From Amycolatopsis sp. CA-230715 (lineage in GTDB: Bacteria; Actinomycetota; Actinomycetes; Mycobacteriales; Pseudonocardiaceae), in the NCBI RefSeq assembly GCF_018736145.1, contig NZ_CP059997.1, positions 5,703,501 through 5,767,500 on the forward strand: DNA of 64,000 nucleotides, read 5' to 3'. This document shows positions 50,471-61,420 of this stretch, piece by piece. Below the pieces are notes generated by a model, which saw nothing but the letters and a program-made list of their open reading frames with translations, had not been told where the DNA came from and did no database searches. The position numbers were made by a program, and so were the translations under genes. The first letter of the stretch is position 1. Each line of letters starts with the position of its first letter.

Positions 50471-50806
50471 TTAATCAGCGCCTGCCAGTTCGACTACGCA
50501 GTTCGAAGTGAACAGCTGGGTCACTCCGGTGCTGTCGATCAGCACCGGGAACGTCGTGCTGTTCCACTGCCCCTCGTAGAACGCGACGGTTCCTTCTCGT
50601 CCGTGGCACCAGGATTGCTCCGTGATTCGAACACGGGTGCCAGGCCGGGGCCTGCCATGGGTTCCTCGTTCGTGGGAGTCCCACCAGAGGCTGTCGAAGG
50701 GTTCCGTATGTTGCGGCCTCACGGCGAGCCTTGGTCGGTGTCGGCAGGTTCTTGCCGGAGGGCGTGCTGGTCCATGGCTGCCCGACCGTATGGCGGTTAC
50801 CGGCAA
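50471..50806 (-). CDS. Small hypothetical protein (start uncertain)
   Basis: The frame's last 60 codons show strong GC3 and a sensible sequence (VRITEQSWCHGREGTVAFYE, then GQWNSTTFPVLIDSTG), suggesting a small SH3- or KOW-like beta-barrel. The upstream 50 residues are less convincing and the only start here is TTG at 50806, so the true start may be further in. It lies 44 bases downstream of the XRE/TPR gene and may share its transcript. Confidence 0.5.
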   Translation of the reverse strand: MPVTAIRSGSHGPARPPARTCRHRPRLAVRPQHTEPFDSLWWDSHERGTHGRPRPGTRVRITEQSWCHGREGTVAFYEGQWNSTTFPVLIDSTGVTQLFTSNCVVELAGAD

Positions 50807-50849
50807 GTAATCCGAACTGTCCGTTCGGGTGGTCCGGCGGTTCGGGTCG

Positions 50850-52046
50850 TTACTGTGGCAGGCCGATTTCGCCCGCGAGCCGAGCCGCTTCGGCGGCGGT
50901 CGACCGGCGGCCTCGTTCCATGACTGTGTGAAGGACGGCGTGCGCGGACGGACGGTGGCGGATGTCCTCCGGTGCTTCGTTCTCTGCGGTGTTCAGCAAT
51001 TGCAGAGCTGCGGCGTAGTCTCGCCGCTGGCCATGTCCCTTGGCTTGATCGAGGAGGAAAGCCACCCGGCGCTCGATGGAAGGCGATCGGCCTTGGTCGA
51101 TCTTCTTCGCCAGTCGTAGTCCCTCGACGGCTTCTCCTGATTCGATTTCAACACTGACCGCGTACATCGCCACGTTGGTCGGACCGAACGCGGTCCAGCA
51201 GGTGTTGCGCTCGCCCACTTGCGCGGCCAGCGTTACGGCTTCGCGCAACCGATCGCGAGCTGTCCACGGGTTGCCGCGGCGGACTGCGGCGATGGCCGAG
51301 ATAAGCAACAACGAGCCGGAGACCGCCCTGGCATCGGTGCTTTCGCAGACCCGGCTCTGCAGGCTCTCGCGAGCCTGAATGGCTGTCGCCCCTGCCATCT
51401 CTGGCTCGTTGTCCGCGAGCAGCACCTGAGCCAAGTTCCAGTTGGCGGCCGCAAGCCGGACGGGATCGTCCGCTACTTCGGCGGCGCGGATCGCTCGATC
51501 GGCCACCAGCAGTGATACATCGCGGCGGCCGATGCGCTTGGTGACGGTTCGCACCAGACCGTACAGATCGGCGGCACAGCGATGAGCCGCTCGGCGATCG
51601 CGGGCCTCCGCGACGCGCAAGGCCACCTCGGTCTCGACGATGAGCCCTGGTAGTCGCGCTGTCAGCAGGCTGTAGCGAATCGGTGAGGTTTGCCAAGTGG
51701 CCCAGGCGTCGAGTACATCGTGGTGTAGTTCGGCCAGCTTCGGCTCGTTCGTCGGCTCGGGTAGCGGGCCAGTCAGCGCGCGGTGGATCGTGGCTCCGAC
51801 TTTCGCGATAGTGTGCTTGTCATCGGCTGCTGGTGCGGGACTGAGCAGGTCTCCGAGTTCCACCCGGAGCACGTCGGCCAGTTGAGCCAGTACGGCGATC
51901 GTCGGTAGTTTCTGACCGCGTTCGATTTGGTACAGGTAGTCGGGCGTGATGCCGGTCAGCCCGGCCACCACGGTCTTGGTCTGGTGGGCGGCTGTTCGGT
52001 AGAACCGGATCCGGTCGCCGACGACACGCGCTAGATGATGGTGCAT
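50850..52046 (-). CDS. XRE-family regulator with TPR-like C-terminal domain
   Basis: This 398-residue protein has an N-terminal helix-turn-helix (KTVVAGLTGITPDYLYQIER, then GQKLPTIAVLAQLADVLRVE) and a long helical region of tetratricopeptide-like repeats (LLVADRAIRAAEVADDPVRL, AANWNLAQVLLADNEP). Such Streptomyces-type regulators sense peptides or small molecules and control development or secondary metabolism. ATG 52046 follows GGGAAGG. It is divergent from the HAD gene. Confidence 0.82.
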   Translation of the reverse strand: MHHHLARVVGDRIRFYRTAAHQTKTVVAGLTGITPDYLYQIERGQKLPTIAVLAQLADVLRVELGDLLSPAPAADDKHTIAKVGATIHRALTGPLPEPTNEPKLAELHHDVLDAWATWQTSPIRYSLLTARLPGLIVETEVALRVAEARDRRAAHRCAADLYGLVRTVTKRIGRRDVSLLVADRAIRAAEVADDPVRLAAANWNLAQVLLADNEPEMAGATAIQARESLQSRVCESTDARAVSGSLLLISAIAAVRRGNPWTARDRLREAVTLAAQVGERNTCWTAFGPTNVAMYAVSVEIESGEAVEGLRLAKKIDQGRSPSIERRVAFLLDQAKGHGQRRDYAAALQLLNTAENEAPEDIRHRPSAHAVLHTVMERGRRSTAAEAARLAGEIGLPQ

Positions 52047-52127
52047 CCCGACCTTCCCGTCAGGGTGTGACAGTGGCAGGTAGTATCGTGATCGGCACTG
52101 AATGTCATCGATGGCAGAATTCGTTCC

Positions 52128-52823
52128 ATGGCCGAGCTTCCTGAACCGCTCCGCACTCTGATCCTGTGGGACATCGACCACACCCTGATCGAGACGCGCG
52201 GTGTCGGGCGGGATATTTACGAGCGCGCTTTTCCCGCTGCTACGGGCAAACCGCTGACCAAGCTGGCTTCGATCGCCGGTCGGACCGAACTCGACATCAT
52301 GAGCGAATCCTTGCGGGTCAACGGCCTCGAGCCGACCGATGAGATGGTCGGCAAGCTGGCTGAAGCGTTGGTGCGAGGCTACGAGGACGCTCGCGACGAG
52401 TTGGCCAGCACCGGCCGAGCGCTGCCCGGCGCTCGCGACGCCTTGGCGCGGTTCGCGGCCGATTCGACCGTTCACCAGGCTGTGCTCACCGGAAATCTCC
52501 GGGATGTCGCGCGTATCAAGCTGGACGTTTTCGGTCTGGACCAGTACGTCGACCTCGCCAGCGGTGCCTACGGTGACGACGATGCCAGCCGCGCGGTTCT
52601 GGTTGGCATCGCGCAGCGGCGGGCGATGGAGCGCACTGGCGCCCGGTTCGACAACGGTCACACGGTGCTGATCGGTGACACGCCGAACGACGTCCAAGCC
52701 GCGTTGACCGCGGGAGTTCGGGTTATCGCGGTGGCGAGCGGGAAGAGTAGTGAGGCCGAGCTTCACGAGGCTGGCGCGGTCGAGGTTGTGGCCGACTTGT
52801 CTGGGCTGGCTGCTATTCCGTGA
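52128..52823 (+). CDS. HAD-superfamily hydrolase
   Basis: This 231-residue phosphatase has motif I ILWDIDHTLIETRGVG, motif II VLTGNLRDVARI, the Lys region and motif IV VLIGDTPNDVQAAL. The cap helices (about residues 30-95) place it in the subfamily with phosphoglycolate-type phosphatases. The substrate is unknown. It is divergent from the XRE/TPR gene with 81 bases between. Confidence 0.9.
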   Translation: MAELPEPLRTLILWDIDHTLIETRGVGRDIYERAFPAATGKPLTKLASIAGRTELDIMSESLRVNGLEPTDEMVGKLAEALVRGYEDARDELASTGRALPGARDALARFAADSTVHQAVLTGNLRDVARIKLDVFGLDQYVDLASGAYGDDDASRAVLVGIAQRRAMERTGARFDNGHTVLIGDTPNDVQAALTAGVRVIAVASGKSSEAELHEAGAVEVVADLSGLAAIP

Positions 52824-53011
52824 CCTTCAGCAAGCGACTTTCGGCGCCAGGTCGTGGAAGGGGTCGAAGTGTGATAGCGCGACCGTGTTGCGAGAGGTCT
52901 GTTTCGCGGTCTGTCCAGGCTGGACGTAACACAAGTGGGCGAATCGGCGACTACCGCATCAAAGTTGCGGGACTGGTTCATGAGAACTTGCGCATCAAGG
53001 AGGCTGGATCG

Positions 53012-53209
53012 ATGAGTAAATCTGATCGTAACAGCGGGAATCCCTGGACTGAGGCTGAGCGCGCGCAGCTCGCTGATCTCGCGGAAAAGAATACTCCCAC
53101 GAGAGTCATCGGGTTGAAAATGGGACGCACTGAAGATGCGGTTCGCTCGCAAGCTCAGAAGCAAGGTATCTCGCTCAAGCCGAGCAACCAGTCTCCTTAC
53201 GATCGGTAG
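53012..53209 (+). CDS. Small Myb/SANT-like DNA-binding protein
   Basis: This 65-residue basic protein follows a good AAGGAGG site. NPWTEAERAQLADLAEKNTP and GLKMGRTEDAVRSQAQKQGI resemble a SANT/Myb helix triplet, and GRTEDAVRSQAQ is typical of small GcrA-like or SANT-like bacterial proteins. Codon use and base composition are less GC-rich than the surroundings, so recent acquisition is possible. Confidence 0.7.
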   Translation: MSKSDRNSGNPWTEAERAQLADLAEKNTPTRVIGLKMGRTEDAVRSQAQKQGISLKPSNQSPYDR

Positions 53210-53276
53210 TGCTTGCGTACTGTGCCGTTTGGATGGCCGGGAAATCGGCCATCCAAACGGCGGCACATGACTGCGC

Positions 53277-53771
53277 TCAACCCTGCGTGATACCGGGAGT
53301 CCGGGTGCGGAAGTCCAAAGTGCCCACCCACGACGGACGGAGCGCGATACGGGCCATTCTCGTGTCCGGGTGTTCGGCATCGGCGACGTACCGCGCACCG
53401 CCTTCCTCGCCGAGGAAGCGACGCGCCGCCTCGGCTTGTTCGGGCAGCATGCCGTCGACCTCGGTGATCGTCACTTTTCCGCGCAGCAGCAGCACTTCCG
53501 GCGGCTGCGGTTCCGTGTCGATCGTGATGGCGACGTCCGGGCGGGCCCGTAGTGCGCGGAGCCGCCGCGCCGGTTCGCGGATGCCCAGCGGCGGGCAGTG
53601 CAGGTACGTGCCCATCACCAGTTCTTCGCCGGTCCAGACGTACCAAGTGGACACCACGCGGGGTGTTCCGTCCAAGGCCGCGTAGGCCATGCGGGCCGGG
53701 ATCGACGAGTGCAGCAGGCGCTGCGCGAGGTCGGTGGTGAGCAGGCGCGGGTCGCCCTGCGGCGGGGTCAC
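53277..53771 (-). CDS. PPOX-like F420/FMN-dependent split-barrel protein
   Basis: This 164-residue protein begins at GTG and has the split-barrel pattern PARMAYAALDGTPRVVSTWY, VWTGEELVMGTYLHCPPLGI and RRLRALRARPDVAITIDTEP. Such enzymes bind F420 or FMN and reduce small substrates. The GTG overlaps the stop of the SnoaL-like gene (GTGA), so both are made from one mRNA. Confidence 0.85.
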   Translation of the reverse strand: MTPPQGDPRLLTTDLAQRLLHSSIPARMAYAALDGTPRVVSTWYVWTGEELVMGTYLHCPPLGIREPARRLRALRARPDVAITIDTEPQPPEVLLLRGKVTITEVDGMLPEQAEAARRFLGEEGGARYVADAEHPDTRMARIALRPSWVGTLDFRTRTPGITQG

Positions 53772-54199
53772 GGCTTGAGGTCGGTCGCGGCGCGGAACGA
53801 ACCGTCCATGTAGAACGGCGTCGACCGGTGCTCGTCGACGATCAGCCAGCGCTCGCCGTCGCGGCGGAGGCCGACGGTCGAGCGGAACCACATCTCGAAC
53901 CCGGCTTCGGCCGAGCCCATGCGTTCGAGGCTGCGGCAGAACGCGACATCCTCGCTCGCGGTGACGACCAGTTCGCTGATGTCGTAGTCCACGCGTCCGC
54001 CGAATTTCGCGAACCAGTTCCGCATCCGCGACGGGTCGCGCAGTTCGCCCGCCGGGTGCAGCAGCGGCGGTTCCAGGTCGAACTGCACCGCCTCCGGCGC
54101 GTAGTGCGAGGCGAGCAGGTCCGCGTCGCCGGTGCGCATCGCGTGTTCGCGGTCGGTCATGAGCTGGCGGATCTCGGCGGCTGCCTTGGTGTCGGTCAT
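53768..54199 (-). CDS. SnoaL-like/DUF4440 protein
   Basis: This 143-residue protein has the NTF2-like fold pattern: EIRQLMTDREHAMRTGDADL, LASHYAPEAVQFDLEPPLLH and the C-terminal GERWLIVDEHRSTPFYMDGS. It may be a ketosteroid-isomerase-like enzyme or a binding protein. AAGGAG lies 6 bases before the ATG. It is divergent from the YCII/sigma pair. Confidence 0.83.
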   Translation of the reverse strand: MTDTKAAAEIRQLMTDREHAMRTGDADLLASHYAPEAVQFDLEPPLLHPAGELRDPSRMRNWFAKFGGRVDYDISELVVTASEDVAFCRSLERMGSAEAGFEMWFRSTVGLRRDGERWLIVDEHRSTPFYMDGSFRAATDLKP

Positions 54200-54621
54200 C
54201 GGGTGCTCCTTCGGTTCGTGGATGCCTCTCGTCGGGGATGTAGAAGCTGGCGCGCTGGTTTCGACACAGCGGTGAGAGAATTTCCCGACTTTTTCGGAGG
54301 CGACATGAAGTACCTGATCCTGATCCACAGCAACGAGGCCTCCCGCCAGGCGTGGGAAGGGCTCAGCGACGAGCAGAAGCGGAACCTCGGGCGTGGTCAC
54401 CAGGAGCTGCGGGAACTGCTCGCGGAGTCCGGTGAGCTGATCGTCTCGGAGGGGCTCGTCGATCCTGCGCAGGCGAAGCGGGTGCGGGTCCGCGGCGGCG
54501 ACACGATCGCGACCGACGGGCCGTTCGCCGAGGTCAAGGAGCACCTCGCCGGTTTCTACCTGGTCGAGTGCGAAAGCATGGACCGTGCCGTGGAGCTGGC
54601 GGCGAAGGCGCCGGACGCGGA

Positions 54622-55896
<1,275 letters not shown>

Positions 55897-56112
55897 TGCG
55901 CACGCACCGAGTACGCGTCAGCACTGTGCGTGTATCGCTTATGGCGCAAGGGTTCTCAGCTTCGGGGCGGATGACCACGGCGTCGCGGCGGTAGGGCACA
56001 CTCGACCACGGCGGTCTGGCTGCCACCAGCGCCGGTTCGGTGGCCACCGTGATCGTGCGCGCGGCTGCGAGGGACCACAGTGGTCACCGGAGAGCGCGCC
56101 GCTCGACTTGCC

Positions 56113-56139
56113 GGGAATCCGTCAGGTCCACGGATTCCC
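56113..56139 (+). other. Hairpin in the leader of the DMT-like transporter gene
   Basis: GGGAATCCGT and ACGGATTCCC form a perfect 10-base stem with a 7-base loop, ending 12 bases before the ATG and next to the GGGAG ribosome binding site. It may terminate upstream transcription or modulate translation. Confidence 0.55.
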
Positions 56140-56151
56140 AGGGAGCTGTTC

Positions 56152-57048
56152 ATGAACGTCATCGGGATCGCGTTCGCGATGGTCGGCGCCGTGTTCGCCG
56201 CGCTGGCCGCGCAGATGCAGCACCGGGCGGTCCACGCCACGAAGAGCGACGACGAGTCGACGCTGGGGCTGCGCGCGCTAGGCAAGCTGGTGCGCCAGCC
56301 GACGTGGCTGCTCGGCCTGCTCGTGATGACCCTCGGCGGGACCCTGCACGCGATCGGGCTCGGTCTCGCGCCGGTCGCCGTGGTCCAGCCGGTCGGGGTG
56401 ATCGCGGTCGGCGCGAGCGCGGTGTTCAGCGCGCGGGCCGGTGGGCCGCGGCTCGGCAGGCGCGGCTGGATCGCGGTCGGGGCGATCGCGGCGGGCGTGG
56501 CCGGGTTCGTCGCCTTCGCCGGGAGCAACGCGAAGGCGACCGACGTGACCGGCGAGGCCGCTTTGCAGGCGAGCGAGTTCGTCGTGATCGGGGTGATCGG
56601 TTTCTGCCTGCTCGCGATGGCGCTCAAGGGGTGGGCGCGCGGGCTCGCCTTCGCCACCGCGGGCGCGATCGGGTACGGCCTGGTGTCGGTGCTGACCAGG
56701 GCGGTGCTCCAGCAGTTCCAGCACGGCGGGGCCGCCGCGTTCCTGATCGCCGCGCTGATCGGCATCGGTTTCGCGCTGCTCGTCGGCGCGGTGCTGGTGC
56801 AGCAGGCCTACGCCAACGCGTCGCCGTCCACGGTGATGGCGGGCGTCACCGTCGTCGACCCGATCGTGGCCGTGGCCATCGGGGTCGGCCTGCTCGGCGA
56901 GGTCGGCGCGGTGAGCGGCGGGATCGCCGTGGCCGGGGTGCTGTGCGCCCTGGTGGCTGTCGGCGGCGTGCTGGCGTTGCCGCGCCAGACGATGTCGAGC
57001 ACGGAAGCCGCGCCCGAGCGGACACTCGTGAGCACTTCGGCTGGCTAG
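56152..57048 (+). CDS. DMT-superfamily (EamA-like) membrane transporter
   Basis: This 298-residue protein has about nine to ten hydrophobic helices (MNVIGIAFAMVGAVFAALA, LLGLLVMTLGGTLHAIGL, RRGWIAVGAIAAGVAGF and so on). It matches actinobacterial DMT/DUF-type transporters more than classic drug exporters. ATG 56152 follows GGGAG. Its end is one base from the convergent KAP-like gene, so transcription of both may interfere. Confidence 0.8.
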   Translation: MNVIGIAFAMVGAVFAALAAQMQHRAVHATKSDDESTLGLRALGKLVRQPTWLLGLLVMTLGGTLHAIGLGLAPVAVVQPVGVIAVGASAVFSARAGGPRLGRRGWIAVGAIAAGVAGFVAFAGSNAKATDVTGEAALQASEFVVIGVIGFCLLAMALKGWARGLAFATAGAIGYGLVSVLTRAVLQQFQHGGAAAFLIAALIGIGFALLVGAVLVQQAYANASPSTVMAGVTVVDPIVAVAIGVGLLGEVGAVSGGIAVAGVLCALVAVGGVLALPRQTMSSTEAAPERTLVSTSAG

Positions 57049-57049
57049 C

Positions 57050-59284
57050 TCAGTCCACGGCTTGCTGCTTGCGGAAGTCCTGCAGGCGCTGCCACGCCGC
57101 GCGGGGGTAGAGCCCCATCTGCCGTTGCGCGACGGCGAGTTCGTGGAGGTCCGGGGTGAGCCGCTCCGGCGTCAGCTCGTCGTCGAACAGTGCCAGTACC
57201 GTCGCGCAGAAGAGCGCGAAGCATCCCGCGTGCAGGCGCACCTTCTTTTCGTCGGTGGTGTCGTCCTCGGTGATCTCCCGTACCAGCCGGTCGGCGAGTT
57301 CGGCCAGTTCGCCGGGGTTGCGGACGGTCGACAGGACGAGCAGATCGGCCGCGAGCCCCGACGGTCGCGAATCGACGCCGAGCGTCGCGGTCATGGCCGC
57401 GAGCGCGGACGCTTTCGTCGTGAGTTCCTTGTGCACCAGCGTTCCGGTCACCACGGACAGCGTCGGCTGGTACTCGGTGGCGGTCACGTCGACCATGTCG
57501 ATGGTGAGCCGCTTCAGTTCGCGGGGCAGCCCGCCGGACAGGCAGTGCGCGAGGTAGCAGAACGCTTCGGGGATTTCGGCGACCCGGAGTGCGACCCACA
57601 GCCTGCTTTCGTCGAGCGTGAACGGGTCGAGGCGGAGCTGTTCGGAAAACGCGCTGTCCAACGCGTCCCGCGCGGCGAGGCCCCGTTGTTCGAACGAGAG
57701 CACCGCTTCGTCGGAAACGGAAACGAAGAAAAGGCATCCCGGTATGCCGAAGACCCCTTTGACGTCGTTGAGGAATTGCTGCGCCTTCTCCGGGTCGCCG
57801 ATCTTGTCCAGCTCGTCGATCGCGATCACGACCTGCTCGACGCCCCTGAGCCGCAGCGTTTCCGCTGCTCGCTCGGCGAACGTGCGGAACTCGTCGACGA
57901 CCTCGGGGTAGGTGAGTTGCTGCTCGGCGCGCTGGGTCGAGCGGGTCCGCCCGAGGTCTCCGCCGAGCGGGAGCATGACCTTCCCCGCCCAGCCCGACGT
58001 GAAGGTCTGCAGGAATCGGATCCGGCCGAGTTGCCGCACCGCCTCCCGCGCCAGCCGGTGAAGCGAATCGCGGCGCCGGACCCTGGCGCGGGCCGCCGCG
58101 GTGGCGGGGACGAGCACGACGAGCGCGAGGCAGCACGCGAGCACGCCGATCGCGACCGCCCGTGCGACGGGCAGCCCGGACCAGAATGCGGGCAGCGAAT
58201 CGGGGAATCGCGCGAAACCTCGTGCGACGAGATCGCCGAGATCGGTGACGAATCGATTCGAAGGCGCCTGCCACAACACTGCGGAAACGGCGATACCGCC
58301 GAACACGAGAGCCAGCAGATCGGCCGTGGCGCCGATGGCGCGGTGAATTCGCGCCGACCGCGTGCGCCGCTGCCCGCCGATGTGGTCCTCGACGGCATCG
58401 AGCACGGTGTGGCAGAGCTGGGCGTGCAGGTGGAGAACGAAGTCGCGGGCTTCGTACTGGGCGGGCGCGGACGCTTCCACCACAAGAGGTTCCGTCGATT
58501 CCCGGTCGTCGAGCCGACCCGATTTCATGGTGCGGATCATCGTCGTCTTCCCGGTGCCGCGGTGGCCTGCCAGCGCGACGGCGCCGGTGTCGGTGCGCTC
58601 CAGGATCCGGCGCAACCGCCTGGCGGCGGCGGTGTGCACGATGGCGTCGTCGTCGTCGGAGTAGAGCCGGTCGACGTTCCGGTAGACCAACTTGGTGCCG
58701 TGGAACACCTTCCGGTTTTCCCGGATGTACTCGCGCAGTTCGGGGAGCACGATTTCGTTGAGCACGAACTGTTTCCGGTCGCCGAGCGCGGCTTGCCGCT
58801 CGTCGCGGGACGTGGTTCCGGGCTGCGGTTCGGCCAAGCCGTAGACCAGGCCGGGCACGCGGCGCAGCACGACGCGGCCGGAAAGCAGAAGCACCGAGAC
58901 GATGCCGAGCAGACCGTAGACGCGCAACAGGACCGGCATCGCGGACCACGCCTGGGTCAGCAGCGTCAGGTAGCCGGTGCCGAAGACCGCGAGCAGTACC
59001 AGCCACCCGGTTTCGCGTGCGGACGGCCGCCACCGCGCGGAATCCCGCGTGCCGTGCCGGTCCTGTTCCATCCGGATGCGCGCGAGCGCGGTCTCGTTGC
59101 CGAGAAGCGCGCTCCTGGCCTGGGCCGAGCGGAGACCGGCGCGGTTGAGCGCGACGACGATCTCCTTGTCGCGCAGGGCCTCGTCGACGAGCATCTCCAG
59201 GGCCACGTGGGTGGTCCACGATTCGAAGTCGCTCAGGAACTCCTCTTCGTCCGCCGCGAAGGAGGCACCCGGTTCGTCGGTCAT
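57050..59284 (-). CDS. Membrane-spanning KAP-like P-loop NTPase
   Basis: This 744-residue protein has Walker A GHRGTGKTT at 240-248 and Walker B VVIAIDELDK at 485-494. Hydrophobic helices lie at about 94-110, 118-138, 322-338 and 375-396; the last two are inserted between the Walker motifs, the diagnostic KAP-family arrangement. KAP NTPases are membrane-linked signalling or defence proteins. The partner is unknown and there is no effector gene beside it. The C-terminal 180 residues are helical. Confidence 0.8.
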   Translation of the reverse strand: MTDEPGASFAADEEEFLSDFESWTTHVALEMLVDEALRDKEIVVALNRAGLRSAQARSALLGNETALARIRMEQDRHGTRDSARWRPSARETGWLVLLAVFGTGYLTLLTQAWSAMPVLLRVYGLLGIVSVLLLSGRVVLRRVPGLVYGLAEPQPGTTSRDERQAALGDRKQFVLNEIVLPELREYIRENRKVFHGTKLVYRNVDRLYSDDDDAIVHTAAARRLRRILERTDTGAVALAGHRGTGKTTMIRTMKSGRLDDRESTEPLVVEASAPAQYEARDFVLHLHAQLCHTVLDAVEDHIGGQRRTRSARIHRAIGATADLLALVFGGIAVSAVLWQAPSNRFVTDLGDLVARGFARFPDSLPAFWSGLPVARAVAIGVLACCLALVVLVPATAAARARVRRRDSLHRLAREAVRQLGRIRFLQTFTSGWAGKVMLPLGGDLGRTRSTQRAEQQLTYPEVVDEFRTFAERAAETLRLRGVEQVVIAIDELDKIGDPEKAQQFLNDVKGVFGIPGCLFFVSVSDEAVLSFEQRGLAARDALDSAFSEQLRLDPFTLDESRLWVALRVAEIPEAFCYLAHCLSGGLPRELKRLTIDMVDVTATEYQPTLSVVTGTLVHKELTTKASALAAMTATLGVDSRPSGLAADLLVLSTVRNPGELAELADRLVREITEDDTTDEKKVRLHAGCFALFCATVLALFDDELTPERLTPDLHELAVAQRQMGLYPRAAWQRLQDFRKQQAVD

Positions 59285-59313
59285 CCGTACATCATGACAA
59301 CGAGGAGCCCGGC

Positions 59314-60198
59314 TCAGGGCGTGTTGTCGCGGAACGCGGCGGTGACCACGGCGACGCAGGCTTCCGGAGTGGCCTCCGAGGTGACCACGCTGCCGGTGAT
59401 CGCCACCGGCGGGTCGAGCGGGATCGAGCGGACGCGGGTGCCGCCGACGGCGGCGATCTGGTCGGCGGGCAGCAGCGCCCAGTTTTCCGGTGTGGCACCG
59501 ATTTCGACGACCGTGTCCTGCGGGGTGCCCGCCCGCCGCCCGAGCTTCGGGCGCACGCCCGCTTCCCGCAGCGCGGTCATGATCGCGTCGTACAGCGGCG
59601 GGTCGCATTCTCTGGCGGGGAAGCGCAGCGGGTAGCGGGCCAGCTCGTCGATGGTGACGATCTCGCGGTCCGCGGCGGGGTGGCGGGTGGACACGACCGC
59701 GTGCAACGGTTCGGACCAGGTCGGCAGCGCCTTCAGGCCGGGCACCGAGACCGTGCCCCTGGCCAGCGCGAGATCGAGTTCGCCGCGTCGCAGCGCGGAC
59801 AGCCTCGCGGCCGCCGGGAGGTCGACGAGGACCGGTTCGAACGACGGGTTGCAGCGGCGCAGTTCGTCGATGCCGCGTTCGAGGCGGCTGGTCAACCCGG
59901 CAGCGGTGCCGATGCGGACCGTGCCCACCCGGTGGTCCGCGACGACGGTGCGGACCCGTTCGGCGGCGGCGAGCGCGTCACGAGCGGCTTCGAGCGCGCG
60001 GTGCCCGGCGTCGGTGAGGCGCACGGTGCGCGGCGACCTGTCCAGCAGGCGGACGCCGAGTTCGCGTTCGAGCCGCGCGATCTGCTGGCTGACCGCGGGC
60101 TGCACGATGTTCAGCCGTTCGGCGGCTCGCCCGAAGTGCAGTTCCTCGGCGACCGTGACGAAGTACCGCAGCGCGCGCAGCTCCACCGATTCCTCCAC
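59314..60198 (-). CDS. LysR-family regulator divergent from F420 oxidoreductase
   Basis: This 294-residue LysR protein has the helix-turn-helix ELHFGRAAERLNIVQPAVSQ and a substrate-binding domain. It lies divergently from the LLM-class F420 oxidoreductase gene with a small palindrome between, so it is the likely regulator of that gene and of itself. The inducer is unknown. Confidence 0.9.
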   Translation of the reverse strand: MEESVELRALRYFVTVAEELHFGRAAERLNIVQPAVSQQIARLERELGVRLLDRSPRTVRLTDAGHRALEAARDALAAAERVRTVVADHRVGTVRIGTAAGLTSRLERGIDELRRCNPSFEPVLVDLPAAARLSALRRGELDLALARGTVSVPGLKALPTWSEPLHAVVSTRHPAADREIVTIDELARYPLRFPARECDPPLYDAIMTALREAGVRPKLGRRAGTPQDTVVEIGATPENWALLPADQIAAVGGTRVRSIPLDPPVAITGSVVTSEATPEACVAVVTAAFRDNTP

Positions 60199-60208
60199 TC
60201 CACCTGGG

Positions 60209-60229
60209 GCGATAGTTTCATGTTATCGC
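60209..60229. promoter_or_regulatory. LysR-type operator candidate
   Basis: GCGATA-GTTTCATGT-TATCGC, a 6-base inverted repeat with a 9-base spacer in the only AT-rich part of the divergent region. It is just upstream of the LysR start and fits a LysR box (ATA-N9-TAT). Confidence 0.55.
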
Positions 60230-60284
60230 TGCGTGGGGCAGCTGGACCTGGTTCGGCGCCGTGGTGCGCGGTGGACTCGTTCCC

Positions 60285-61142
60285 ATGCGAATCGGCATCA
60301 ACATCACGCCGTCGACCGACGGCATCGAAGGACTGACCGAGGCGGCGCGCGGTTTCGACAGCGCCTGGACGAACCAGCAGCCCGGCGGCTGGGATCCCTT
60401 GGCGCTGCTGGCGTCCGTCGAAGGCGGGCCGCCCGAACTCGGCACCGCGGTGGTGCCGACCTTCCCGCGGCACCCCGTCGCGCTGGCCACCGAGGCGCTG
60501 ACGGCGCAGGTGCTCACCGGCGGCAGGCTCACGTTGGGCGTCGGGCCGAGCCACGCCTGGTACATGACCGATCAGCTCGGCCTTCCTTACAGCGCGCCCG
60601 CGAAGCACACCCGCGAATACCTCGAGGTGCTGCGTCCGTTGCTGCGCGGCGAGCACGTTCGCCACTCCGGGCGCTTCTTCACCGTCGACACGCGGCTGGC
60701 GATCAAGGCGGACCCGCCGCCGGTGCTGATCTCCGCGCTGGGACCGCGCATGCTGGAGGTCGCGCGTGATCTCGCCGACGGCACCATCGCGGTGTGGGTG
60801 CGGCCGGAGCTGGTCGCCGAGCACCTCGTGCCCAGCCTCGGCGACGGCGCACGGATCGTGGTCGCGCCGCTGGTGGCCATCACCGACGACCCCGACGGCG
60901 TGCGCGCCGCCGTCGCGAAGAACTTCGCGACGGTCGGGGAAATGCCCGCCTACCGGGCCGTGCTGGACCGCGCGGGGCTGGCCGGGCCCGCGGACACCGT
61001 CGTCGCCGGTACCGAGGCCGAAGTCGTCCGCGAGCTGCGGCGGTTCCGCGACGCCGGGGTGACGGACCTGGTCGTTTCGGGGCTCGGCTCGCCGGTGGAA
61101 CGCGCTCGCGTGCGCGATGCGGTGATCGGAGGCCTGAGGTAG
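60285..61142 (+). CDS. LLM-class F420-dependent oxidoreductase
   Basis: This 285-residue TIM-barrel protein starts MRIGINITPSTDGIEGL and has the family segments TLGVGPSHAWYMTDQLGL and RMLEVARDLADGTIAVW. It belongs to the F420-dependent group rather than the FMN-dependent one at 5237. The TIGR03564-like start and length support this, but the substrate is unknown. ATG 60285 was chosen over a GTG 8 codons upstream. Confidence 0.88.
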   Translation: MRIGINITPSTDGIEGLTEAARGFDSAWTNQQPGGWDPLALLASVEGGPPELGTAVVPTFPRHPVALATEALTAQVLTGGRLTLGVGPSHAWYMTDQLGLPYSAPAKHTREYLEVLRPLLRGEHVRHSGRFFTVDTRLAIKADPPPVLISALGPRMLEVARDLADGTIAVWVRPELVAEHLVPSLGDGARIVVAPLVAITDDPDGVRAAVAKNFATVGEMPAYRAVLDRAGLAGPADTVVAGTEAEVVRELRRFRDAGVTDLVVSGLGSPVERARVRDAVIGGLR

Positions 61143-61420
61143 CTCCCCGTTGCTGCATTGGAGTGAACCGGCGGGCACCCGGTATCTGCGGCGCGCCCGG
61201 CGGCCCTTGTTGAGCACCCCCGGTTCGCAGGCGGGCCGGGGTGCCGGACGGGGAGTGCGGTGACGTGGGGGGTGGCCGCACCCGGACCGATGACGACAGC
61301 ACGCTTCGGGGGAGGACGTGCGATCCGTTCGTCGGCACCGGGTGCGGCCACATTTTTTGTGCCCGAAGATCCTGCTATCGGCCCTGCCGCCACCGCGCGA
61401 GCCCGCAGCGGGTTTTCGCG

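Noticed and set aside
57062..59635. Long plus-strand reading frame opposite the KAP-like gene
   Set aside because: It is a GC-frame shadow; the minus-strand frame carries Walker motifs and transmembrane helices.
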